Shown: one piece after another, positions 1-5,346 of the stretch
How the letters are laid out: each line of letters starts with the position of its first letter
Position numbering within the stretch: position 1 is the stretch's first letter
Origin: Lysobacterales bacterium UBA5700
Lineage (GTDB): Bacteria; Pseudomonadota; Gammaproteobacteria; Xanthomonadales; Xanthomonadaceae
NCBI GenBank assembly: GCA_002420085.1
Contig: DIHI01000118.1
Location: 10,804-16,149 of the forward strand
Reading direction: 5' to 3'
DNA: 5,346 bases
Made by a program: the position numbers and the translations under genes
Notes under the pieces: generated by a model
Told to the model about the DNA's origin: nothing
Databases searched by the model: none
Seen by the model: only the letters and a program-made list of their open reading frames with translations

Positions 1-21
1 TGCCCGTGTGCGTTCGCTGCG

Positions 22-519
22 TCAGCGCTTGGCGGCGAACCGCCCCTCGAATTCGGCAATGACCGTGCCGTCGTCAGTCTCGATCCGCGCCTGGGCGGCG
101 ATGCCGGCACGCCCGCGCTCATCCAGGCGCGCCAGGAAGCCCGGCCAATCGGCATCCTCGGCCGGGCCGCCAACCGCACGCAGATCGGCATACAGCGGCG
201 CACGGTAGCGAATTCGGCTATCGGCCACATAGACCTCGGCGGCAACCCCCGCCCGCGCGAGCCTGAGCGTGATCGCGCCCCAGGCGGCCAGGGTCATGAT
301 GCCGGCCAGACTGCCGCCGAAAGCACAGCCCTTGTCGTTGACATTGGCCGCCAACGGCGCGGACAGACGCAGCCGGCTGCCATCGAATGCCTCCGCCCGC
401 ACGGCCATCGCCCGCACCGGCGGCATGGCAGCAAGGACGGCCTCGATCTGCGCAAGTTCGCGATCGTGCCGATCGCTGCGCTCGGCCTGCCCAGCCAACT
501 GCGATTGTCGATCCGTCAT
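22..519 (-). CDS. YiiD C-terminal-type hotdog thioesterase domain protein
   Basis: Encodes 165 residues, predicted to be a cytoplasmic acyl-CoA (or acyl-carrier) thioesterase of the hotdog fold; the substrate cannot be read from the sequence. After a charged N-terminal stretch (about residues 1-25), the domain opens with MPPVRAMAV (32-40). It then carries the diagnostic NVNDKGCAFGGS segment (59-70), where family members have an N-x-N..G-T-x-F-x-G-S pattern, running into a hydrophobic helix with a conserved-looking Trp (W80). A strand of the form SRIRYRAPLY (101-110) follows. The length is typical of stand-alone members; in E. coli YiiD this domain is fused to an acetyltransferase, which is absent here. 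The ATG at 519 is preferred over a GTG at 561 because AGGGTGG (complement of 527-533) lies 7 bases upstream and the extra 14 residues look non-coding. It is divergent from hemD, and its stop lies 21 bases from the window edge. The family call is good; the biological role is unknown. Confidence 0.85.
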   Translation of the reverse strand: MTDRQSQLAGQAERSDRHDRELAQIEAVLAAMPPVRAMAVRAEAFDGSRLRLSAPLAANVNDKGCAFGGSLAGIMTLAAWGAITLRLARAGVAAEVYVADSRIRYRAPLYADLRAVGGPAEDADWPGFLARLDERGRAGIAAQARIETDDGTVIAEFEGRFAAKR

Positions 520-569
520 TTCCGATCCACCCTGGCACGCGCTCCGAATACTGATGCACACTGCGGCGC
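520..569. promoter_or_regulatory. Short divergent intergenic region, putative shared promoter zone
   Basis: These 50 bases separate the starts of the thioesterase gene and hemD and must hold at least part of the promoter for each. The only AT-rich spot is AATACT (547-552), which matches a sigma70 -10 box at 4 of 6 positions on the plus strand. The hexamer 17 bases upstream (GATCCA) is a poor -35. If the box is real, transcription would start near 559, leaving a leader of about 10 bases before the hemD ATG. That fits the lack of any Shine-Dalgarno sequence for hemD. No convincing minus-strand box was found. The strong minus-strand feature is the thioesterase ribosome-binding site, the complement of 527-533. 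The promoter call is inference. Confidence 0.3.
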
Positions 570-1352
570 ATGAAAGCCGTCCCCGACCGCACCGCCCTGC
601 GCGGATGGTATGTCATCTCGCTTCGACCGGCAGGCGAACACAGCGGCGTGCGTCGGGCAGCGACCGCCCGTGGCGCGTACACGTTCGCCGTCTCGACCCT
701 GGCCCTGCGGCCGATCACCGGCTGCCAGACCGACCTGATCCGCGCCCTGTCGGCTCCGACCATCATCTTCACCAGTCCGGCTGCGGTCCGCTTCACCCGG
801 CATTGTCTGCCCGAGCATGCCGCCCCTCGCAGCGCCTGCTGTGCGGTCGGCGCCGGAACGGCGCGACTGTTGCGCCGCTGGGGTGTGGCCGAGGTCGCTC
901 ATCCGACCGGCCGAATGGACTCGGAAGCCCTGTTGCAACTGGCGCCACTGCACGCACCGCGCGGCCGCCGGATCGGCCTGATCAGCGCTCCCGGCGGTCG
1001 TGACCTGATCGAATCGCGTCTGCGCCAAGCCGGCGCTCAGGTATGGCGCGCCGATGTCTATCGCCGCCAGAGCATCACCGTACCGGCCGCCCGCCGCCTG
1101 GCCCTGACCGAACTGCACGCACGCAGCGCGGTACTGGTCAGCAGCGCCGAAGCCCTCGATGCACTGTGGCAGCAGTTGTCGCCCGACCAACGCGACCGGA
1201 TGTGCCGGCGACCGGCGATCGCCGCCAGTGCGCGGCTGTCGGCACGACTGGCCGCACTCGGCTTCGATCAGATCGAAATCGCCACCAGCGCCCAACCCGA
1301 AGCCATGCTGACCGCACTCGCCGAAGCTGCCTGCGCGCGGCGCTTCCGGTAG
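570..1352 (+). CDS. hemD: Uroporphyrinogen-III synthase (HemD)
   Basis: 260 residues, the usual size for the family. The enzyme cyclises hydroxymethylbilane while inverting ring D, giving uroporphyrinogen III, the cytoplasmic precursor of haem, sirohaem and cobalamin. Family signatures appear in order: FTSPAAVR (67-74, cf. the FTS..AV pattern), VGAGTARLL (93-101), the S-E-A-L-L segment (118-122), GGRDL (142-146), VYRR (163-166), VSSAEALDAL (190-199) and ASARLSARLAALGF (219-232). Y164 sits where the family has the tyrosine usually linked to catalysis. The protein shows the two-domain pattern without membrane segments. The ATG at 570 has no clear Shine-Dalgarno sequence, so initiation may be leaderless or on a short leader. 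hemX follows within a few tens of bases with no terminator between, indicating co-transcription. hemC is not upstream in this window. Sequence divergence is normal for this fast-evolving family; the order of motifs and the neighbours make the call firm. Confidence 0.93.
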   Translation: MKAVPDRTALRGWYVISLRPAGEHSGVRRAATARGAYTFAVSTLALRPITGCQTDLIRALSAPTIIFTSPAAVRFTRHCLPEHAAPRSACCAVGAGTARLLRRWGVAEVAHPTGRMDSEALLQLAPLHAPRGRRIGLISAPGGRDLIESRLRQAGAQVWRADVYRRQSITVPAARRLALTELHARSAVLVSSAEALDALWQQLSPDQRDRMCRRPAIAASARLSARLAALGFDQIEIATSAQPEAMLTALAEAACARRFR

Positions 1353-1375
1353 GATGGCAGATACCCCCCAAGCAG

Positions 1376-2473
1376 GTGCAGAACTTCGCCTTGAACGATT
1401 CCGATCCAGAACCCGCAACGCCGACACCGACACCGGCGCCGCGCACCAACACCACCGGCCGCCAGCCGCGCCCCGGTCGTTGGCTGATGGTCGCGCTCGT
1501 CCTGACGATCGCCATCCTCGCACTACTGGCATTCCGGCCGGGCAGCCCGTTGTCGGCCTGGCTGCCCGGCCTCGTGTCTGCGCCGGGGCCACAACCGCCG
1601 ACCCTCGACCAGCGGGTCGAACGGCTGGAAGCCACGATCGCCGACCTGCGCGACGAATTGACCCAGCAGACCCGCCGACAGAGCGAAACCGCCGCCGCCC
1701 TGCGGGTCGCACGCGAGGAATTGTTCGGCGTCCGCGACCGGGCCGCCCTGCTTGAAGACGCCATCGAGCGTGCCAGTGAACGCGCCCGCCAGGCCGAACA
1801 CCTGCTGCGCCTCGACGAAGCCGAACTGCTGCTCAGCCTCGGCCAGCAGCGTCTGCTGCTCGCCGATGACCTCGACTCGGCCCTGCACGCCTACGCATTG
1901 GCCGCCCAGAGCCTGGCGCAACTCGCCGACCCGGCCTTCGTCACCCTGCGGCAGTCGCTCGACCAGGAACTGGCCGCACTGCGCACCCTCCGCCCGGACC
2001 GGCGGATCGACATCGGACGTGGCCTCGACGCCATCGAAAACGAAATCCCGACCCTCCCGCACCCTGCCGCCACCCGTCCGGCCGGCGCCGAGGGCTCCCG
2101 CCTGACCCGCCTGCTCGATCGCCTGGTCCAGGTCCGACCGATCACCGATGACACCCTGATCCGGACCGATGACCGCAGCACCGCCGAGACCGCGCTCGGT
2201 CTGCACTTCGCCCTGGCCCGTCTGGCCCTGGCCAGCCGCGACGGCGACGACTTCGCCCGCGCACTCAACCGCATCGACGCCTGGCTGGTCCGCCTGTACC
2301 CGGACAGCCTGGCACGCCAGGCCCTGCGCTCGCGCCTGCGGACACTTGCCGACAGCCCGCTCAACCTCGACCTGCCCCTGCTCGGCAGCACCCTCGAACA
2401 GCTTCGGCAGCAGCGCGGCACTCACAGCACCCCGATCGACCCCGCCGACCGCAGCATCGTCCCGACCGAATGA
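1376..2473 (+). CDS. hemX: HemX, membrane-anchored coiled-coil haem-operon protein
   Basis: About 360-365 residues. Layout (numbered from the TTG at 1391): a Pro/Thr-rich cytoplasmic tail with a PTPTPTPAP run (about 9-17), basic residues, one membrane span (about 31-48), a Pro-rich linker, a heptad-like coiled coil starting LDQRVERLEATIADL (about 72-140), then an alpha-helical periplasmic domain with the family's LLLSLGQQRLLLADDL segment. A conserved C-terminal block follows, GLHFALARLALASRDGDDF then RIDAWLVRLYP. HemX proteins are often annotated as uroporphyrinogen-III C-methyltransferase, but no SAM-dependent methyltransferase motifs are present here, so that activity should not be assigned. 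Its role is probably structural or regulatory in haem synthesis. The start is uncertain: GTG 1376, TTG 1391 and ATG 1487 are in frame, but the last would remove the cytoplasmic tail, and none has a good ribosome-binding site. An ATG at 1354, one base after the hemD stop, is out of frame by one base across a C6 run. Family certain, start weak. Confidence 0.9.
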   Translation: MQNFALNDSDPEPATPTPTPAPRTNTTGRQPRPGRWLMVALVLTIAILALLAFRPGSPLSAWLPGLVSAPGPQPPTLDQRVERLEATIADLRDELTQQTRRQSETAAALRVAREELFGVRDRAALLEDAIERASERARQAEHLLRLDEAELLLSLGQQRLLLADDLDSALHAYALAAQSLAQLADPAFVTLRQSLDQELAALRTLRPDRRIDIGRGLDAIENEIPTLPHPAATRPAGAEGSRLTRLLDRLVQVRPITDDTLIRTDDRSTAETALGLHFALARLALASRDGDDFARALNRIDAWLVRLYPDSLARQALRSRLRTLADSPLNLDLPLLGSTLEQLRQQRGTHSTPIDPADRSIVPTE

Positions 2474-2572
2474 CCCCCAGATGACCTCGCGAACCGCAGC
2501 ATCGAGACCGGCACCATGACCGCACCGCCCAGACCCCGCCCACCCACGCCCGACCGGCACCGTCGATGCACC
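2448..2572 (+). repeat. Degenerate ~45-bp direct repeat spanning the hemX 3' end and spacer
   Basis: ACCGCAGCATCG occurs exactly at 2448-2459 (last codons of hemX) and again at 2493-2504, 45 bases apart. Each is followed 10-11 bases later by ATGACC (2470 and 2516). The second unit continues with GACCGGCACC (2506-2515), and the same 10-mer recurs at 2552-2561, 46 bases on. Both of those are followed six bases later by GCACC (2522-2526 and 2568-2572). A weaker echo, ACCGCGCATCG, lies at 2598-2608. The constant step suggests a tandem duplication of the hemX end that has since diverged. The units are imperfect, and high GC makes short matches common, so this is moderate evidence only. Confidence 0.45.
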
Positions 2573-2649
2573 CCGTCTGGCGTGGACAATGGACTGAACC
2601 GCGCATCGTCCCTGCCGAGAACCCCACCGATCGGGCATCCGAGGCTGCC
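2474..2649 (+). other. hemX-hemY spacer with decayed repeats and an ATGA chain
   Basis: This 176-base gap is unusually long for a haem operon whose other junction is tight. It has no terminator-like hairpin that I can see and no recognised gene. It contains two very short open frames, 2481-2519 (12 residues) and 2516-2653 (45 residues, MTAPPRPRPP...HPRLP, rich in Pro and Arg). Each starts on the ATGA that ends the frame before it, and the second ends on the hemY start codon. It also contains diverged copies of sequence from the hemX 3' end, spaced about 45 bases apart. Neither peptide resembles a known family, and their composition is what GC-rich non-coding DNA would give, so I do not call them as genes. 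Confidence 0.5.
2641..2644 (+). promoter_or_regulatory. Ribosome-binding site deciding the hemY start
   Basis: GAGG lies five bases before the ATG at 2650. This supports that codon over the in-frame ATG at 2566, which would add 28 residues of non-family sequence ahead of the first membrane span. The hemY ATG is also the last ATGA of the upstream stop/start chain. Confidence 0.6.
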
Positions 2650-3903
2650 ATGAGCCTGTTTCGCACCCTGCTGACACTGCTGGCCCTGGCCGTACTGGGC
2701 GGCCTGTTCTGGCAACTCCTGGCCAGCGACCCCGGCCTGATCCTGATCCGGCTGCATGGCCGCGAGATCACCAGCACCGTCCCGGCCGCCACCCTGCTGG
2801 TTCTGGCGACCATCACCGCCGTCTGGCTGACCATGCGCCTGCTGATGTTGCCGATTCGCGGCTGGCGACGGATTCGTCGCAAACGTGCCGGCCAACGGCT
2901 GCACGACGCCCTCACCGCGCTCCACGAAGGCCGCCCCCAGCGTGCCGCCAAACTGCTGGAGAAGGCCGCCCGTGAACCGATCCTGCGCGCCCCCGCCCTG
3001 GTCGCCGCTGCCCGCGCCGCGCGCGACAGCGGTGATGGTAACGAAGCCGAACGCCTGCTGACCTCGGCCGCCGCCGCTGGCGCCGGCATCTCAGTACGGA
3101 TCGAACGCGCCGAACAGGCCCTGCACATCGGCGAACCGGAGCGTGCGGTCGATCTGCTCAGCAGCGACGATGGCCCCTTGCCACCACGCGCCCTGCTGCT
3201 CAAGGCGCGCGCCCTGGCCGCCAGCCATCGGGCCGACACCGCCCTGACCCTGCTGCCCGCCCTGCGTGCCAGCCGAGCCCAGCCGGAAACCGCGCTCAAC
3301 GCCCTCGAACACAGCCTGAGCCTCGACAGCCTGCGTCAGGCCGACACCGGCGAAGCCCTGGCCGCCCGCTGGAATCGACTCGGCAAGGCCGCCCGCCTCA
3401 ACCCCGAGATCACCGAAGTGTTCGCCGAACGAATCGCCGCCTTCGGACTCGACGAGGACGGCGCCGCCGCCATCGAAAAGAGCCTCGGCCAACGCTGGTC
3501 GGAAGCCCTGGTCGCCCTCTACGGCCGCCTCCCCGGCAGCGAGCAGGCACGGCGCCTGAAAGTCGCCGAAGGCTGGCTGCGCAGCCATCCGGAAAGTCCC
3601 GCCCTGGCCCTCAGTCTGGCCCGCCTGAGCAAGGCCCAGCGCCTGCTCGGCAAATCCGAAACCTACCTGTACCGGGCCATCGCCCAGGGTGCTGGCGCCG
3701 AAGCCTGGGAAATGCTGGCCGGCACGCTCGACGCCCGAGGGGAAGAAGCTACCGCTCGTCGGTGCCTGGACAATGCCCTGCGCCTGCGGCGCGGACAGGC
3801 CGCCCTGGACCTGCCCGAACGCGACCTGCCCGATCTGATCGGCGATCAGGCGGTATCCGAAGAACGCGACGAGCACGGCATGCCGCGCCTGCGCGGCGGC
3901 TGA
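2650..3903 (+). CDS. hemY: HemY, inner-membrane TPR protein of the haem operon
   Basis: 417 residues, near the usual length for proteobacterial HemY. The N-terminal HemY domain is clear. A first membrane span (about residues 4-24) is followed by the family's DPG turn (27-29) and a short loop, LIRLHGREI (32-40). A second span (about 44-68) comes next, then a basic cytoplasmic-side stretch (GWRRIRRKRA, 71-80). The rest is helical, with TPR-like repeats rich in Ala and Leu: ALHEGRPQRAAKLLEKAA (90-107), the GNEAERLL and GEPERAVDLL segments, and later a YLYRAIAQGAGAEAW-type repeat. The tail holds a CLDNALRLRR helix. It is thought to act at a late or regulatory stage of haem formation, but no catalytic activity is established. 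It is not the Bacillus protoporphyrinogen oxidase that shares the name. The start at 2650 is supported by GAGG five bases upstream. It is probably co-transcribed with hemD and hemX despite the 176-base gap, and ends 38 bases from the convergent thiolase gene. Confidence 0.92.
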   Translation: MSLFRTLLTLLALAVLGGLFWQLLASDPGLILIRLHGREITSTVPAATLLVLATITAVWLTMRLLMLPIRGWRRIRRKRAGQRLHDALTALHEGRPQRAAKLLEKAAREPILRAPALVAAARAARDSGDGNEAERLLTSAAAAGAGISVRIERAEQALHIGEPERAVDLLSSDDGPLPPRALLLKARALAASHRADTALTLLPALRASRAQPETALNALEHSLSLDSLRQADTGEALAARWNRLGKAARLNPEITEVFAERIAAFGLDEDGAAAIEKSLGQRWSEALVALYGRLPGSEQARRLKVAEGWLRSHPESPALALSLARLSKAQRLLGKSETYLYRAIAQGAGAEAWEMLAGTLDARGEEATARRCLDNALRLRRGQAALDLPERDLPDLIGDQAVSEERDEHGMPRLRGG

Positions 3904-3910
3904 CCGCAGC

Positions 3911-3942
3911 ACCGCCCAGCGCCGATACCGGCGCTGGGCGGT
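3911..3942. terminator. Perfect 14-bp inverted repeat between convergent genes, probable bidirectional terminator
   Basis: Left arm 3911-3924 (ACCGCCCAGCGCCG), loop ATAC (3925-3928), right arm 3929-3942. All 14 pairs are canonical and most are G-C, so the hairpin would be very stable on either strand. It fills most of the 38 bases between the hemY and thiolase stops, and its last base is the final base of the thiolase stop codon. No T tract follows on either strand, so it is not a textbook intrinsic terminator. It may stop transcription with Rho, protect 3' ends, or both. The position between two converging genes is the main support. Confidence 0.65.
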
Positions 3943-5225
3943 CAGCGCTCCAGGATCGCCGTCACACCCATCCCGCCGGCCGTGCAGATCGAGATCAGCG
4001 CCCGACCGGAGCCCTTCTCCGCTAGCAACTTGGCCGCCGTGGCCACGATCCGCGCTCCAGTCGCCGCGAACGGATGACCGAGCGCCAACGACGAGCCGAC
4101 CACATTCAGCCGCTCCGGATCGATCTCGCCGAGCGCCCGATCCAGCCCCAGCCGATCACGGCAGAACGCCTCCGAACGCCAGGCCGCCAGCGTGCAGAGC
4201 ACCTGCGCCGCGAATGCCTCGTGGATCTCGTAGAAATCGAAATCCTGCAAACCAAGACCGTTGCGCGCCAGCAAGCGCGCCACCGCCCAGGCCGGCGCCA
4301 TCAACAGACCGTCACCGTGGACGAAATCGATCGCCGCCACCTCGAAGTCGCGGACGTGCGCCAGCACCGGGTGCCCATGTGCCGACGCCCAGTCCTCACT
4401 GGCCAGCAGCACCGCCGCCGCACCATCGGTCAGCGGCGTCGAATTGCCCGCCGTCAGCGTGCCCTGCCCGGATGTCCTGTCGAACGCCGGCTTCAGGGTC
4501 GCCAGCTTTTCCTCGTTGGTATCCGGGCGCAGGATGTTGTCGCGCTGAACGCCCCTGAACGGCACCACCAGATCATCGTAGAACCCACGCTCGAATGCCG
4601 CCGCCGCCTTGCGATGCGACTCGAAGGCCAGGCGATCCTGATCGGCGCGGGCAATCTGCCACTGCTTGGCCATGTCCTCGCAGTGTTCGCCCATGCTCTT
4701 GCCGGTGCGCGGCTCACCGACCCCCGGAAACTCCGGCACCAGTTCGCGCGGCGAGAACCCACGGAACGCCGCCAACCGACCCTTGAGATCGCGTGCGGCA
4801 TTGGCGTCGAGCAGGCGCCGCCGCAGGCGCTTGTCAACCGCGATCGGCACATCCGACGTGGTATCTGAACCGCCACCGATGCCCGACTCGATCTGGCCCA
4901 ACGCGATCTTGTTGGCGATGTGGATGACCGTATCCAGACTGGTGCCGCAGGCACGCTGCATGGTGATTCCCGGCGTGAATGGCGACAGTCCCGACGACAG
5001 GGTCGCCTCGCGCGCCAGATTCCAGTCGCTGGAGTGCTTCAGCACCGCCCCCATCGCCACCTCACCGAGCGTCTCGCCATGCAGCCGGAAACGCTCGACC
5101 AGCGCACCGAGCGTGCGGATCGACATGCCCAGATTGCCGACATCGGCATAGGCGGTGTTGTTGCGGCAGAACGGGATGCGCACGCCGCCGAGGATGGCAA
5201 CGCGCTTTGGCTTGGAAAGATTCAT
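3942..5225 (-). CDS. fadI: FadI-type 3-ketoacyl-CoA thiolase / acetyl-CoA C-acyltransferase
   Basis: 427 residues, full length for the family (E. coli FadI is about 436). Thiolases cleave 3-ketoacyl-CoA with CoA to release acetyl-CoA in beta-oxidation, or run in reverse as acetoacetyl-CoA synthases. The catalytic set is complete: nucleophile C93 in QRACGTSLD (90-98), H335 in HEAFAAQ (335-341), H384 in GHPFAATGAR (383-392) and C414 in CTAGGMG (414-420). GNSTPLTDGAAA (260-271) is the usual pre-catalytic block. HEAFA in place of the NEAFA of short-chain thiolases, and the GGGSDTTSDVPI (117-128) and MGEHCEDMAKQW (178-189) segments, place it with FadI and the mitochondrial trifunctional beta subunit. 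The ATG at 5225 is chosen because family similarity begins at KRVAILGGVRIPF (7-19); a GTG at 5330 would add 35 unlike residues. There is no strong Shine-Dalgarno sequence. No fadJ partner is visible, so a general or independent role is possible and the symbol denotes the subfamily. Confidence 0.9.
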   Translation of the reverse strand: MNLSKPKRVAILGGVRIPFCRNNTAYADVGNLGMSIRTLGALVERFRLHGETLGEVAMGAVLKHSSDWNLAREATLSSGLSPFTPGITMQRACGTSLDTVIHIANKIALGQIESGIGGGSDTTSDVPIAVDKRLRRRLLDANAARDLKGRLAAFRGFSPRELVPEFPGVGEPRTGKSMGEHCEDMAKQWQIARADQDRLAFESHRKAAAAFERGFYDDLVVPFRGVQRDNILRPDTNEEKLATLKPAFDRTSGQGTLTAGNSTPLTDGAAAVLLASEDWASAHGHPVLAHVRDFEVAAIDFVHGDGLLMAPAWAVARLLARNGLGLQDFDFYEIHEAFAAQVLCTLAAWRSEAFCRDRLGLDRALGEIDPERLNVVGSSLALGHPFAATGARIVATAAKLLAEKGSGRALISICTAGGMGVTAILER

Positions 5226-5346
5226 GGGCACCGGATCGCTGATGGCCGGCACGACACGCGGTCGCACCGAAGGTAGACGGAATTGCTGCCAAGGGTGCGG
5301 CCCGGTGCCCCGCCAGTCAAGCCCCGGCACACCCCGCTCGACAGAC
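5226..5346 (-). promoter_or_regulatory. Upstream region of the thiolase gene, weak promoter candidate
   Basis: These 121 bases run from the thiolase start to the window edge, and I see no gene in them. On the minus strand TTGACT (complement of 5315-5320) is a good -35 match, but the hexamers 16-18 bases downstream (for example CACCCT) are poor -10 boxes. TTGGCA, the complement of 5287-5292, is another -35-like hexamer, also without a matching -10. No palindromic operator such as a fatty-acid regulator site was recognised. A promoter is expected here because the gene has no same-strand neighbour in view, but its exact position is not established. Confidence 0.25.

Noticed and set aside
1043..1375. 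Possible N-terminal extension of hemX to an ATG at 1043, overlapping hemD by about 310 bases
   Set aside because: The extra residues are Arg/Pro/Thr-rich shadow of hemD in another frame, and HemX proteins begin shortly before their membrane span.
1410..1445. Short CCGACA-type repeat encoding PTPTPTPAP near the hemX start
   Set aside because: A low-complexity Pro/Thr linker is normal before the HemX membrane span and has only two to three imperfect units.
516..1712. Long minus-strand open frame opposite hemD and hemX
   Set aside because: It is antisense to two genes with clear family motifs, rich in Arg, Gly and Ala with no recognisable domain, as expected for shadow frames in GC-rich coding DNA.
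1376..2473. Annotation of hemX as a uroporphyrinogen-III methyltransferase
   Set aside because: The protein is a membrane span plus coiled coil and helical domain, with no SAM-binding or tetrapyrrole-methylase motifs; the common label is historical.
2516..2653. 45-residue Pro/Arg-rich open frame ending on the hemY start
   Set aside because: Its composition matches translated GC-rich spacer, it has no ribosome-binding site and no recognisable similarity. It is kept only as part of the ATGA-chain observation.
1523..2677. Minus-strand open frame of 384 codons opposite hemX and the spacer
   Set aside because: The Gly/Gln/Val-rich translation has no domain pattern. The plus strand carries a good HemX protein, so this is a codon-bias shadow.
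4074..4868. Plus-strand open frame of 264 codons opposite the thiolase
   Set aside because: It lies wholly antisense to a complete thiolase with all catalytic motifs; its Arg/Gln-rich translation is an antisense artefact.
1..5346. Search for a mobile element, CRISPR array, tRNA or defence-type system
   Set aside because: No transposase, integrase, repeat-spacer array, tRNA-like fold or unfamiliar multi-gene cassette was seen; the five genes are all housekeeping-type families with uniform codon use.

Overview
This is a compact, very GC-rich chromosomal window, with G or C at most third codon positions. It carries five protein-coding genes and almost no spare DNA. The order hemD-hemX-hemY is a familiar proteobacterial haem arrangement. 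Together with the base composition and the FadI-type thiolase it suggests a high-GC gammaproteobacterium, perhaps of the Xanthomonadales/Lysobacterales. That taxonomic placement is inference; nothing here fixes a genus.

Layout. Left end, minus strand (22-519): a small hotdog-fold thioesterase of the YiiD C-terminal type. A 50-base divergent gap (520-569) separates it from hemD. On the plus strand follow hemD (570-1352, uroporphyrinogen-III synthase), hemX (about 1376-2473, membrane-anchored coiled-coil protein) and hemY (2650-3903, inner-membrane TPR protein). These read as one transcription unit. hemC, often directly upstream of hemD, is not here; the thioesterase takes its place. hemY converges on a FadI-type 3-ketoacyl-CoA thiolase (minus strand, 3942-5225), and the 38-base gap between them is filled by a perfect 14-bp inverted repeat. 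The last 121 bases are the thiolase upstream region.

How the genes work together. HemD makes uroporphyrinogen III, the branch-point tetrapyrrole. HemX and HemY are membrane proteins that travel with it and are thought to support haem synthesis, though neither has a secure enzymatic role. The two flanking acyl-CoA-type enzymes are transcribed away from or towards the haem genes and have no evident link to them.

No mobile element, CRISPR array, RNA gene or new defence-like system is visible. The gene content is ordinary. The places worth a second look are the start of hemX, where an ATG just after hemD runs into a C6 tract and only a one-base shift joins it to the hemX frame, and the 176-base hemX-hemY gap, which contains a gap-free chain of ATGA stop/start overlaps and a decayed repeat of about 45 bp.
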